Positions 11,553-26,500 of a DNA stretch of 64,000 nt are shown here, piece after piece. The position numbers were made by a program, and so were the translations under genes. Below the pieces are notes generated by a model. The model made no database searches. It saw nothing but the letters and a program-made list of their open reading frames with translations, and had not been told where the DNA came from. The number at the start of each line of letters is the position of its first letter. Position 1 is the stretch's first letter. The DNA comes from Parelaphostrongylus tenuis (taxonomy: Eukaryota > Nematoda > Chromadorea > Rhabditida > Metastrongylidae), in NCBI GenBank assembly GCA_019055375.1, contig JAHQIW010005122.1:168063-232062 (forward strand). The letters run 5' to 3'.

Positions 11553-14500
11553 GTTAGACTTATTTATCCGTAGGATGTCAGGTTTTTATTGACCTAATTC
11601 GTTCTTTGTACGCAGATGTCAGTGTGTGGTAGCCGGTGTGCTCTGAATCCCTACCCAGAAAAAAGTTTTGCCCTTGAAAGAAGCAGATAGTCATAGTTCT
11701 GGATGTCTTAACCTTCATTTGATGTTGAACCGTTTTTCATGGCAGAGTACGGTGTGAGAGAGAATCACAGATATACCGAGATAAGGGCAAAACTCTTCTA
11801 TAAATGAGAAAATAAATGTTAAACAGAGTGTCTTCGATTACAACTTCAGCACAATTGAGTCATGTTGAATTCTCCTACAGGACTATCAATGATAACACCG
11901 ATAAAGGTAGAATATTGCTGAGAGGTTAATAAAGCAGGAGCTCACTGGTCATAGTGGATAGCATGCCTTACTCCGTAAAGAACTTTTTTCAAAAGTTTCT
12001 TGACGTTCCAAGCTATTCTCTATCTCCACATCCTTGTAGATGCAATTTCTCAGTTCGTCAAAGACAGTTAATCGGTTGAAATTGGTGAAAACGAAAAACG
12101 ACATGAAGTCTCTTTTTCTGAATATTGTTGTTTTTCCTCAGGCTTTTTCTTTTCAGAATTTCGCATCGCGAAGCAAATAAAACACAACACATGTCTCTGT
12201 CAATGTCGTTGTGTTCCGGAGACTACGGATCTATTTGCTAGACGCCCAGTAAAAACACCAGCTTCACCGGAAAATGTCGAAGTTGACGACAATGACGTGA
12301 AAGAGGAAAAGAGACTGAAAGAGTCAATGGTTCAAGAGCTGACTGAATTCACCACTCAGTCAGCTAATACTGCAACGAAAAGTATTAAAACGTCATACAA
12401 TCTGAGACCATCAACGACTTTGGCATCTCCAAAGATTAGTAAAACCACTTTTGGAGATGTGCCAAACATTTATTTGCCAACAGAAACGATATCTTCATCA
12501 GGCATAACACTTTTGTCAGAAAATTCAACTTCACAGGCTCATATACATACCATAAAAATGACAACCAGTCCAAATAGAGCCACGTATACCTCCGAAATGT
12601 CAGTAACTTCACCCTCTTTCAAGTTTCAGTTTCATGGGAACACTTCACATGCAGTCAACATTGTACCGTTTACAAGGACGCTGAATTCTGCAATATTGAC
12701 CAGCTCCTCTTTAATAGAAACAATGGACTCAACTGACGAAGAGCAATCTATTGCCAGAGATGACATTAAGCTGCGAAATATACCGTCCTTGTTTGGGTCT
12801 TCGACCACGCATGTGCTGGAGAAAACTGTCAACAAAGAGAAACCGCTGGATTTTCCCAAAACCACACGCAGGAATATTGAATTCACAACGAAGACAAAAA
12901 GTAGAGAAAAACTGAGAACCTTCAAAACAACGACGCCTTCAACCAACAATGAAAGTTTAGCAACTGTGACAAACAGCGGAATTTCTTACACTGCAGCGAT
13001 TATATCCGATGATTTGTTAAGAAAAGAAAAGCAAATAGTCGCAAGTCAACTGGTTCAGACGACCATGGCTTCTCTAGAGAACGATACTTCTCTGAAGCTG
13101 ATATTGAGAAAGACAACTCTTACTAATGAAGTTCTAGCTAGTCCTATTGAAAATCATTCAGTTAATTCATCATTGCAAAAGGCATATGGAGATTTTGTGA
13201 ATAAAGTTGAAGCTTATTCAACGGCAGCCATGGAATCAACTATTGAGTCAATTACCAAAAGAAACAAATTAACCACACCGTTAAATACGCATTTAGCACA
13301 CGAGGCAGACACTCAATCGTCGCTTAGATTGACCACAAAATCAGCAACTCAAGGAAGTGCAACATCTGAAGGTGACATTAATGCGAAGTTTGTATTAATC
13401 ACGCCGACACCTCTCCATACAACTACCAAGACGATCACAGCAGAATCCACTGCTCCATGGAACTCAAAATTAGACACCAAAACAACTCACGAACGGACAA
13501 CCACTCTAATGACACCATTAATGACACAGTTAAATAGCAAAGCCATGACTGAATCGAACCCTTTAGTAACCATTCAATCCACCAGTTACTCAACTCAAGA
13601 ATCGACCATTCATTCAACCATACAGACGACCACCGAATCATCTCGCGAAATGATGTCTCATATAACAAATCCGTTGAATACAAAAGCGTCAACCGCATTA
13701 GCTATTGCATCTGTCCACACACAGACTGTAGACAGTGCAATAGAAAGTTTCTCTGTAAAAACTTCAATGGAGTCAACTGAAGATTCAGCGCAATTCAAGG
13801 CCACTTCTGAAACCGTAACATTGAGCACTACGACAACAAGCTCTAGAGGTATGGTTGTTTTCTTGCTTGCATTTATTCTCAGGATTGATAAAGTGTAAAA
13901 AGATTAAGTGTTACTTATTGGCATTGCACTGTTTCCAACAATACTCTATATATAACCTTTGATTGCTATCTGCTTTAATCTGTGATTATTCAGCTCCTTA
14001 TCCGGTCTTGATGAAGAAGATCGAACAACAACCGGCTCATCGTGGTCTTCCAGAAAGGTGGAAAGAACTCGTTTTTCGACTGAAGAAGAAGTTGGAAGCG
14101 TTAAAGGTGCAGAAATCTCTGCTAAGTCATACGTCAACTGTATCGCCGACAAGGAAAGGTGCTGTTACCTTTCTCAATTTTTCGGATACTAACAATACTA
14201 CGGCAGATAAACCAATGGAAAAATCAACTAGATATCCCAATGACTCAGTGTTTAGTTCTCAACAGCAGTTGTCGGAGGGATCAATCATTCTCGGGCAGAA
14301 AGTCAACAAAGTATTAAACAATTCTACGGTTCCAGTGTCTAAGACAAGACTTACGTCTTCCACACAAGGAATAGCCAAAGCTTCAGAGATACCTTCTGAT
14401 GGAATAAGTTCGAAGCCAAGAGATATGGAAGAAGTCGCTGACATGCGTGCTCAAAGCCAAGAATTCATAAGCAGTACCAGTCCCAGAACTACCACGATTT

Positions 14501-17500
14501 TGGGCAAAACAAGTGAATTTTTCTCTAGTCTAAGTAGTCGCGCCGCAGAAAATCGTCTAACTGAACTGATCACCTCAACAGTAGCAAGTGCTCAAATTGG
14601 CACTGCGGCGACTAGGAACTCTACAAGCAATTCCTTCTCGAGTCCAAAAATTTCCTCCTCAGATTCATCTAAAATGAAAACCTCAACAGCAGCAATCAAC
14701 GAACTCAGCCAACTATCTGAGAATGAGAAAAAAGAGATCATTCTCAAAACGTTCAAAACAACTCTGTTGGATAACATGGCAGAAAGCAGGTTGTTGAAAT
14801 TGGAAAATTCTCCAATTCGGGAAAAAGTCAATATCCAGTCGTTTCAAGAACACTTTTCTGAAGAAGATCGTGTGATAGAAACACCACTTTCAAGCGCAGT
14901 TAATACTACACAAGCAATTATTCAATACGCGTCTGCAAATGTCACCACAAAGACTACTCCTAATTCCAAAAATTCATTAAACGTATCAGTGACTAAAAAA
15001 TTTGCGAAATTAGAAATCCCTGTACCAAACATCGTCGTCACAATGGCAACAGTACCAGAATCGACATTTACGAGCAATAGATTTGGAGATGTTGAATCAG
15101 TTGGCGGATTTGTTATTTCTAAAGTAGGTGCGGCTTCAGACGAAATATCGGAACCAAGCGATCAGCGGGATGCTTTACATGGTTGGTGTCATTAATATTA
15201 GTTCTAAATATTTTTAGCTAAATAACAAGAGTACATAGAATAGTACTGATTGGGAACAAAATGCCAATGTATTTGTGTACCAACGTACTCGCTTGAGTCG
15301 CAATGGTTAGAGAGATGCCTTAAGACTTACACATGGTCGATAGTTCAGTACCGCGCCAAAAGCTCATCAAGCCTTCCATTTCTTCGGATCGATTAACTGG
15401 TGCTAGTCTTACCAGAAGAAATTTCAGCACTGACTTGATACAATGGTAGACTTTGCGAACATTGTGAAAATCAGATATGCATTTAGATATAAATTCAGGT
15501 ATTCATGCACCAGATTTGCATTCCAAACTACTTGATCAGGTCGATTGCATGATGCATTTTTCGTGGATTGACCAACGCTGAGAGCTTCATCCTTTTTTCA
15601 CAATTTTAAAAAGTTCTATGGTCAAACTTGGTGGTACCGTGAAATAATGAAACACTAGTAAAAAGAATTACCAAATGGGAATAAAAGGACAAAATCATAA
15701 ATCTCTCGGTGTTGTTTAATCGCTGAGGAATGCGCCATGCATTCATGTTCAATTTTTTAACTTCGCTTGAGGTGAATGGATGCATATCTGGCTTTTACAA
15801 TGACTCACAGTGGCCTCCCGCTTAACCGAGTCAGTGCTGCTTATCTCCAAGACAGGTCTAGGACCAGTTTGATACCATTTAACCGACACCGGAAGGATTG
15901 ATGGCGTGGTGAGCCACGAGCGTGAGATCGAACCATTGACCACGTGTGCGACACAGAGCACCTCTAACCATTGCGCCACATGCGCTCCAAATGGGGATAT
16001 CATACCTAATGGGGATGTCATATCTTAATTTTAGTAAAACCTGTTGTTTATTTCTCTCCATCTAAGTGATTTGAGATTCTTCTAGCGAAAGGAGACAATA
16101 AAATCTTATGACAGCAAAAGTGAAGGACATCTTCAGAAGAAACCAATCTGTGGATGACCAACTTCCATGTTTCATTATTCCACTAATTCTCTAGCCATGA
16201 GAACATTTTTCATAGAAACATCAAACCGTCCGACACTAGACAATTGCAACTAATTCTCAGACTATTTCATTTAAGAGTATAATGTTTATCAATTGATAAA
16301 GTACAGCTTTTTTTTTCAGAAGCAATTACTCCAGCACATAATCCTTCGAAAAACAACTCAGTTTCTTTTATGATGTAAGTTCATAAGGCACAAAACATTT
16401 AGTTAATTTTGAACCATGTTTGCATCTTTTGATTACAGTGGACAATCTGTTGAAAAAATTAACATTCTTTCTTCAATAATAAACGACATACTACGAGGAG
16501 TACCACATCTGACAACTACGACTGAAAGTTCAACTGACATGTGGGCCCTCTTGGCGTTATTCAGTGTTTTAAAGGTTACTTCTGCAAAAGCTATGCATAC
16601 TTTAGACAGAAAAATTCAGCGCAATCAATTCAACTCACTACGAAGGCGGAAAACAGAAGGTTTGTCTTCTTTCTTACTTCCACTGTTCAGAGCTCTCGCA
16701 GAGTCGTTGAGTCATGAGTGGACATTAGAATGGCTATGGAGCTTCTAAAATCAGCTTAACGTTTTACTGAAACTTTTACCATCCTTGCAAATAACTGATC
16801 CTTATTTGAAGAATATCTGTCTTTGATTGACTTTTCTACCATTTTTTTTCCTACAATAATAGCTACCTTATCGTTTACTTACTTAAATATTTCTTCTATT
16901 TTTCATTCCCTTTAATCGTCGGAGGAAAAGCTGTAATCATAATTTATGATCTAAACATAGACAAACCAACAAAGTACCATTGTTGCCATCTAGTATCGTT
17001 TCCATTTTCATTTTGTGGTAGAAGTATGTGGGGATTATGGAAATAATCGTTTAAGATGATTGATCATCGTGAGAAGCTCCAAAAAAGTCACCACAATGAG
17101 TAATCAACTTGAGTGAAAAGATAAAAAAGACGTGTAACAATAACTGATCAAAAGCAGTATGCTTGCGCATCAATTTTGCATCAGTTTTGTGAAAAAGTCG
17201 TGAAGAGCGTCATAAGAATAAGTACTATAGAAGTGTGCCATAATTTCACAATTTTCTTATGACCTTTGGACTCTACATTGCTTTTCTCAGAACAGCCCAA
17301 TGACGACTTTTAGTAAAAGTGAATTTTGCATTCTATAAAACACTTATTTATCCAGATTTGGAACAAAATTGCATTTCTTTCATCCAACTTCGTTTGAAAA
17401 ACTGAATTTCACGCGTGAGCACTCCTTTTTGTGAACAACATTTATCTTATAAAATCTTCAAAATCAGCATGTTAATGTGGTTTAATGGTGCTATGGATAG

Positions 17501-20500
17501 CTGGCATAATCGCCTATTATTTTTTTGGAATTCTTCTGAGAATCAAGTGATCGAAGTGTCTACATAACCATATCGTACCATTTGTTTTTCAGCTGTTCAT
17601 TTAGCTGCTCCAACAGATACAAAGAATGCAGTCATTTGTTCGAACAGTTTAACAGTATAACAGAGTTACATGGTGATTCTTCCCTTCGTGAAAGACATGA
17701 GAAAACTAAATGGTTGGGACCAAAATCTTTCTTAACTTCGGAATTATCAATCATTAACACTTTCTTCGATCATTAGTCAAATTCAAGGAGGCTAGCAACG
17801 TACTTTATTCGGCTCACGTCCCTAAGCTTTCTTAATTTTCAAAGCCGTTCACTCGAATCGAATATTCACGGCCGTTAGTCGTCGTTGTGGTTCTTTGTTG
17901 CCGATGTCGTTCGAGTCGAATACTCACCAATGGAAGATCGTCTGGATGAAATAATCTCACCAGGCGATACCCTTTAATAGGGAATGACTGCTTAGTCAAG
18001 TTTTCTAATTTTTTTTTTACTGCTTCTTTTGCACTGCTATGATGGTTCAAATGTACCTAAGAAAACTGAGTGGTGAGCGAAAATCCGATCTCAAGCGAAA
18101 GTTGAACCCGCGTTTTCATCCATACCGGGATGCTTGTTACCACTACACCACCGAAGCCACCTCTAAGACCACTTATTTTCAGTATCTCAGTGTCACAGCT
18201 ATCAGCCACCAACCTTAAGCGGGTTCGCTCAGGTATACGATATCGCTTTATAAACCTAGCTAAACTGACAGCCATTGTGATATGCAATAGCCAGAATAGT
18301 CAAAAGTGAAATAGTTAAATCGGTAAAACGTTAGAAATCGCGACACATATCACAATGGATGTCGCTTTAACTAAGTTCATAGAGTGATATTGCTTATCTA
18401 ATCAAGCCTGTTATAGGTTGTTGAGTGATAGGTACATTAGTAAGATATTGAAGAATGAGTGGTGGGTATCTGAGCCTTGATTTGAAGGTTAGTACGAGCC
18501 CGCGGTGCTGATGGAAAGCAGGTTCACCTCCCATGTGAGGTCGAATTTTGCTCACCACTCAGTTCTCCTAGATGACTGCTACGTTGATTAAGCGTTTAGT
18601 AGATCTTTTTCTGAGTATAATCTATTCACCTATAGTATGTGAACTATAGTTCTTCAAAATGAGTGCAAATTTGGTGAATCTTCTTTAAATGCAATAACTC
18701 TCGTTTCGACAATCTGGCTTTCCTCAGAACCTGGTCATAGTCATACCATACCGTATTACAAGGTGGGCAAAAAAGTTGTGATAACTTTGTACTTTGTTAA
18801 TTTTAGAACTGATATAAATTTTTTTATTAATGCTGACATTTATATTGAATTTCTTTTTCAATTTTGGTCTTATATTTGTTTTATTTATATATCTACAAAG
18901 ATGTCCCAGTATTAGATCGTAAAATCAACGTGTCGCAGTAGTTGAGTTGAACAAGGCGTGGATGAAAACGGTCCACATTGCTGAAATCGACTGGATTCAC
19001 ACCAGCAAGTGCCACTGAGTTGTAAAATGTTCCAGACAGACTGAAAGAGTTGGAAACCGGTCTTGAAAAGGCTGCCCAACCACCTCGTCTATCCCGGAAA
19101 GCATTCAGAAGACCACTTGCCAAGTTAAACGAAACCGGAAGCATTCTGTGCGCAAAATGTCTCCGAAAGCTCGGGGTCAGCGAGTGGAATGTCCAAAACA
19201 TTTTGAAAAATAAGGTGAAGATGTGTAGTTGCAAGATCGCTTGTGTTCACTTTTTGGACAAGAAGATGAAAGAAAAACGGCTTCTAAAGGCTCGCCAAAT
19301 GATTCGTTTGATAGTTGTTGCTCGTTTGTCGAAGGTGATTTCCAAGGATGGGAAGATATTAATGGTCGAGCCACTCTGCAATCGCCATAATCGACGTAAA
19401 CTTTTCAAGAAGGGTCAGCAGAAGTTCGCAGCAGCAAAAACCATAAGCCGCAGTCACTTTCGGGCCTCTGTGATAGTGTGAGCTGGCATTTGCTCTATCG
19501 GAAAGAAGCCATTGGTTTTGACTAACAGAAACGTCAAAATCAACGCTGCCAGATATTAATAGCAACTCCTACAGGGCGAGCTGGAGCCACGGAGTGCTTA
19601 ACACTCTGGCACTAAAGGATTCACGCTTTAGCAGCACGGTCATGCACATTCGGCTTGCACAGCGAACGCCATCTGTCAAGAGCTGCTTCAAGACTTGTGG
19701 GACAAGGACATTTGGTCGTTAAACTAGTCGGTTCTAGGCACAACGAAATACTCCGTGTCTTTCATAATGGAGGAAAAAGTCTTTCCTGGCGTGAATGCGC
19801 TCAAAACGGCTTTGAAACGCGCTTGAGACGAAATTACGGTGGAAACGTGGTGATTGCATCCTTGGAAATTTTTGGAACCGACTTTAAGAATTTGTAGAGA
19901 CCAAAGGGGGCAAATCTAAGAATTTATTATAATGTTGCCATTGGTGTTCTAGTGAACGTAAATATTCCTTCAACTGAATGAATTCATTTATTTATGCAAT
20001 ATTTTTTCAATGTTGAAATACTTGCAAAAATTATCAGAACTGGTATGTTGGTTGGACGACCTATTCGAAAACGGTCCTTAATTCCTCCAGTCTCTTTGTC
20101 AAACGTTTCACGGCTTTGTAGACACTTGATGGTTTTAAACCAGTCAATTTTGACGATGTTGGTGTCTTCATTCCCGTCTTGTGTAATTCAACTACCACGA
20201 TACGTTCGTTCTTACGATCCGTAACTCTATCACAAGTTAAAATAGCCAAATAGATGAGACAGATTCCAGACCAAAACTGAGTAAAGAATTTGATAAAACA
20301 AATCAAAAAAATTTATATCGATGCTAAAATTAACAAAGTACAAAATAGACAACTTTTCCCGTGCTCTGTATACACCAGTCGTTAGCTCAAGTGGGCTCAG
20401 TGATAATATGCGCACATCAGATCAAAGCGTCGATGGTTGTCGCCCAAAGAATTACTACCTGATATCACATAAAGAATGGAAGAAAAACACGAGCCCTGCT

Positions 20501-23500
20501 AGTGCATTGGTTATTACGCGTCCCCAGGAAGAATGAGGCGCGGGTTTATCTTTCACTTACATAGAAAGTGCTTTCTATTTCTCAACAGCACTGGATATAT
20601 GATGGGTGAGATTTATTATTCATAGTGCGTATGAACACACCGACAATCATTCCCATGTAAGACGTTATGCTGTGGGTTTCTTTGGTGGGTAATTATTTGA
20701 TTTGATTGTGCAGTATGTTTTCACTGAATATAAGAGGTGATGAGTGAACAGTCAGATATGGTAGGGCATAGTAAATTGAGGCACTGGGGAAGACGAAAAT
20801 GGAGCAACTTTGCGCAAGCATTTGAAAAGCTATAGCTCATAAGATTTCGCAGGATAGATCGTCCGGCGAAGACAACTCACTATTTGCGTGCAAATAGCAT
20901 GGCAGTCATTTTTTATACTAGGGCATCGCCGACTGGAATTGCTTTAATCAAGCGATGCTCCAATGGAAAATATTCGGCTTGACCGACCGCACCTTCATGT
21001 TTGGTCACTCAATACACGTCAGATCCCAGATATTATTTCGTTACTTGTTGTCTATAGGAAACTAAGAAATATCAAAACAATGACTGCACAAAGTTTTCAT
21101 AAATGTCCCCGGTTTCTGAGCTTTATGTTAGAATGGAATGATGAGTGTGGAAAAGTGGAGACAAAAAATAAAAAATTCTCGTCCTCATTGTGACTTCAAA
21201 GCCTTTGCTCTTCATGGAGTATACTGGGATATAAATTGCTGCATTATCTTCTTGTTGAACCCGTATGGAGTATTGGGAAGAATATAATTTTGTTCACATA
21301 AACATAATTTTCTTCGAGCCCATGTGAAAACTGGTCTTTCGTTTGCGCTATTAAGATAAACCAACATGAGTCGTTCGTTTCATCCCGCGGTGGTGCAGTC
21401 ATAGCACGCGGCCTCGGTATAGATAAAATGCGCGTTCAACTCCTGTTTGAGGTTGCAAGTCTTGCATATCACTCAGCAATCTCGACGATATAATCATAAC
21501 ATCTTCTAAACAGGGCAAAATAACGAAGTGTAGCAGACTGCGGAACTCTTTTCTTGAGTTGCATCATTTTTGTGTTGTAAAGAAAGAAGTCTTATGCAAA
21601 GGCTCAAAATGCTATCATCTTTATTATTCTCAGATAGGTCGTTAACTTTTATGTCTTGTTCCAGTCTATATCTCTCATTATCGAACGACTGTATACAGCT
21701 GACTTGGAGCAGTCATGCTCTAAGGTAGACGAAAGTAACAAAACGCTCATTGGATAAATTCTATACGAAGTCTTGCTAGTTTAACGATAACAAAAAGAGT
21801 ATTCTCATCTTATATTCTAAAGGATAGTGATGTTTTTGAATAGATTTTCGGTTTATTTCTTGGCAGGCCTTTAAAGCAGGGCATACTAGATGGTAGTATG
21901 AGTTTTTTCTAGGGTGAGGGTAGGTGTTCTGACATAGCCCAAAACCATCCCAATTGTGCTTTTCAATCGTCTGGTTACAAGTTTTTGCTCCAGTCTATGT
22001 GTGGGATGGAATATGTATAGTCATGATGGGAGTGGTAGCTTACGTAAGAATATTTTGACGTTTATAAGAGATGTGTAAATGGAGGCATTAGCGGGAAGCA
22101 AGAAGTTCATATTTCAAATGAAACTGCTTTTTGAATAGAAATTCGGCTATTTGAGACTATCGCTTACAATATTCCTACAATCCGATGTCAACAATTTTTT
22201 CTGCTCATGTGGAAATGTCAAGATAGATGCTTCTATTTTGCCTTATATGTCAATTACACGAAGTTATTGCTACCGCCCTTTAATTTCCAATAATTTCTCA
22301 TTATTTTGCAGAGTCGAAAGCGATGTGATAACTGAGAATAGCGATTTCGAAAAGCGAATACGAGAACAGCGAATACGATACGAACAAGTAGGTGCCATCT
22401 TCACAGGTTTCCTTCATTAGGACCATAAATGGTGACGCACTTGTTTAATAAAGAAGCATATTTTCTTTAAGTATGCCTAGAAAGTATAAATATACAACGC
22501 ACGCTGTCTTGTCATATATCACCTGTATCACCTGTCGTCCCGTTGATCGTCGAGTGACTCGAGCGGGTACCAGCAACTCTTCCATTTTCCCTATCGCGTG
22601 CAAGAGTAGCCCAGCGGGTCCTCCTCGCTCTAGGGATTCGCTGAGCATCATATCTTTCTTCTATCGCTTTCGGGAAGAAATCGGACCAATTGGTCAGTGG
22701 TCTTCCAATAGAGCGCTTGACGTTCCGAGGAATACAGTCGGTAAAGGCTCTTGTCCATCGGATGTCGTTGAAGCGCATCAAGTGTTCAGCCCACCTTATT
22801 TTCAATATCCTGGCGTGTAGGACGGCGTCTCCGATTTTCGATCGTTGACGTGGGTCGGAACTTCGGATCCTTTCTCTCATTTGCGAGATACGCAATACTC
22901 CTAGCAGCAATCTTCCGACTGCGCGTTCGATAAGGCCAAGTGATCTTTCATTTTGCATACGTAGCGACCAGGTTTCTGCTACCTACGTTAGGGCAGGGAT
23001 AATTGTCTAGTTGAGAAGGTGGGCACGGAGTCGGATGTTCTTTGCCCTCTTCACTACATCTTCGATGCTCTTAAGCGTTTTCCAAGCCGCTCGCATCCTC
23101 CTGCTCAACTCTGGAGCTAGGTCGTTCATCATGTTGATTTCACGACCTGGATAGACGTAACTGGAGCATTCGGAGATTGTCGATCCGTTGAGCTAAAAAC
23201 CCATCAGTTTCTTATGAACATTGTTTTCGTTAGATTCAATTGAAGACCAATCTTTCCACAGGCGTTATCGAAATCGGTCAACATTCGTTCCGCTTGGCTG
23301 ATGTTTGGTGTTATGAGAACGATATCGTCAGCAAAGCGAAGATGGTTTAATTGTCGATCGTCAATTTTCACCCCAATTTCGTCCCTTTCTAATGTTCGCA
23401 TGACGTTTTGTAGGGTGGCAGTGATCAGTTTTGGAGAGATTGTATCGCCTTGTCATACATATATGTGCACATATATATGTATATGCATATGTATTCATGG

Positions 23501-26500
23501 ATCATTTCCGCTATTGGGCAGGAATTTCTCAATAGAGAAATTGTTGCTAGACAAGGACTTGCCACTAGCCTAATAGTAATCATTGAAAGCATGAAACTCG
23601 AGAAATTTTAAATCTGCTGTTTTTAAGAAGGTCGTCTCACAGCTCTGTAGCATTTCAAATAAAGTTAAGTTGTACACCCCTTGCGCTTATCGCGCTTCCA
23701 TGTCACACGACAAGGCTCTTCCCTTAGACTATCAATAGCTATTCAACAGCGTAAGTTTCGGAGATTCTAAACAGTGTTTGTTCTTGAAAGATTGTTCTAC
23801 TGCTTCTTAGTGGGAAAATAGACGGCTAAGGTGTATGGCGGCTGTGGATCGCTAGCTAAGATCGCCAGACCCCTCAAACGCGTTTCATGTATGTAATGCG
23901 ATTTTTGTTACTGAATTTAGGATTTTGCTCCGCTTTGAGAGAAACTCTTGATCAAACATAGTCATAATGTTTGGAGATTTTCTCTACACGTCCACAAGTT
24001 CTTTGTGCTCAGGCTTAGGCTTAGTATTAGGTTTATTTGGAAATGTAAGATGAAAATGAAAAGCTTATGTGCTGAAACGATAGAGCAAAGTTTTTTTTTA
24101 AACAGTTTTGTAATAAAAAAAACTTGAAAACCTTTTCGAAACAACACAATTTCAACTTTAATTAACAGAAATCCTTCACATAGCGCGCGGCGAGTATGAA
24201 ACACAATTTTATCTTGAGTGCTACAGCGCTATAGAAAGAATTTTCTTCGAAAAATTCTTCCGAATTTTTTAAGATTCAAGTTTGCGAATGATCACTAGTG
24301 GCTTAATGGAAGGTCTCTGTCCAACAAAAGAGGTCTTTTTTAAAATCCCTGCCCCACAACGGAGATAATTCTTGTATATAATGGGTTGTCTCATTATTGT
24401 TTCACAATCGCCTTTTTTTGGGATTGATTGCTATTTTCAATAAATCAAATAATTGACAACATGACTACCATCACGATCACTGATGTGCGCAACCGATTGT
24501 TCAGCAAAGATTGAATGTATTCCCTCTTAGAAAGATTGAGGCTGGCTATCGAAGAAGTTGGTGAAGATACATTTAAGCTGGTTGCAGTCTTAAAATTTCC
24601 TGTTCCGCGGCTGCCTTCGAGCGCGAAAGAGATGGCAATATAATGGAGCGGTATCAGAGCTACACGAAGAATGTGGTGCTGTGATCCAGCCTAGCTTCTC
24701 CAGAATGTGACGTGCCGAATTCTCAATATGAGGTCGTGGATTGTTATCCTGGAAATAAAGGACACTTAGTCGTGTCGGGCGATTCTCCCGCACTGCTGCG
24801 GCCAACTTGTGGAATTGTTCCCCATGTCGAACGTCGGCAATGACTGTCTGCTATTCTTTGTACAATTTTCAACACAGCGTGCTCTGCCAATCTCAGGATC
24901 TTTCGAGCAAGCAATCTAGGCTTTGATTTAAGTGGAAGGTCTTCGCCGTGACGCAGCCAGTGGGCGCCGAGCCTATTGTGCTCGTATCAAACTCAGGATT
25001 GTACTCCAGTGGCGATCGAGTTTTGCCTACGCAGTCACAGCCGAAGACTTGACGTGTGCATCGCGGTCGTAGTCGGTCATAGCATGAGGTGTCCATTGAG
25101 AAATCGTATTGCGGTAGCCCACTTCATTTAGATAACGATGGTGCTACGGAACACACTGACTAAAACAATAGTGCGGAAAGAGTTCTGGGACAGCTCTAAC
25201 TGATTTACTGAGGAATGGAAATAAAGAACCAGTTTCATATCACGCGTGCAGTGATTTTATCGTCTAATGGTGTTCGGAGTTTGATAATTTCAACTTTATG
25301 ATGAATCATAAAGACTACTTGTGTAAAACGGATAACGTTATCCTATATCTGGGAGAACTATTTGAAGGTGATAGACTTGAAGCGTTAATGCGAGGCGCAA
25401 CAATAATTCCAGTGTTATGGCGGAAGAGAAAGAAAAAGTAATAACAAATCAATGAAATAATGGCAGCACAAATCTCGTCATATCTTATGAAGAGAAGACA
25501 ATACTATTATACGTTATAACAAGAATGTTAACAAGGCATAGCACAAGCTTTGTAACTTGAACGGATCGATTAAGAAGGAGTGAGCGTTGGCCGTTAATCA
25601 AATCATAAAAATTCTCCTAGCATTTTGGACATCGCAAAGTGACTCAATTCATAATTGTCCTATACAGCACTTTACGAAATCCTACCATTGTATCTAGTCA
25701 GTGAATTCATTCTAAACATAAATTTGGAAGCACGTCCACACCGGAATGATGAACTATTTGCTTCCTCTGCAGCGCGTAATTCAATGACCGTGTGTACATT
25801 GTACCATTGCCCACTAAAGTAGATCGCATGATAAATGACACTCAACGGTGTAACTAAACTGTTCGAAAAGCTGCTCATCGGTCTAATTTTCTCTGAATTT
25901 GCTAGGAATACTTGACGTGATTGTCGAATATAATAATTCGTGTTGTAAATAACTTTTTCATGCCAGGCCAAACGTTTTCGAGAAGAACAGCTTCTTCATG
26001 AGACAAGACAGGCTGCTGAAAACAATCGAAGAGTGCGAGAAGAGCTGCTAAGACGGAGTAAAGAACTTCAACGACGTATGGAGAGGTTGAAGGCCGAAGA
26101 AATTGCGAGGCTTAATATGTTAGAGAAACAACAACGTAGAGAAGAGGTGCTAAGATTAATAGAATTATGACATGTTATATTTTTAATGGCACGACTATCG
26201 CGACATACTCTCAATGAAAAACATCGCAGACTCTCTGAGTTTCATTCCTTGAAATTTAAGTATTTTTAGCGCTTTTTTCCGCTGCATTATGGTTTTACAT
26301 ATACATCTAAGAGAACTGAGTGATAAGCAAAGATACGGCCGTAGGCGGAAATCGAACCCGCGTTTCATACGTACTGGGGACGCGTGCTAAACCACTACAT
26401 CACCGAAGCACATTTGCGCCACCACTCATTCTTGAACATCTCTATGTTAGCTATCAGCCACCAGCCTTTAACAGGTTTGGTCGGGTATGCGATTTCGCCT

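Noticed and set aside
12632..12949. 105-codon open frame on the minus strand
   Set aside because: Exact antisense shadow of exon 2 of the mucin-like gene; Thr/Ser-rich coding strands often leave open antisense frames.
15926..15990. Candidate tRNA gene (A and B boxes)
   Set aside because: The sequence is the head of SINE-1, found in several copies with a common body; no complete acceptor stem or anticodon arm is evident.
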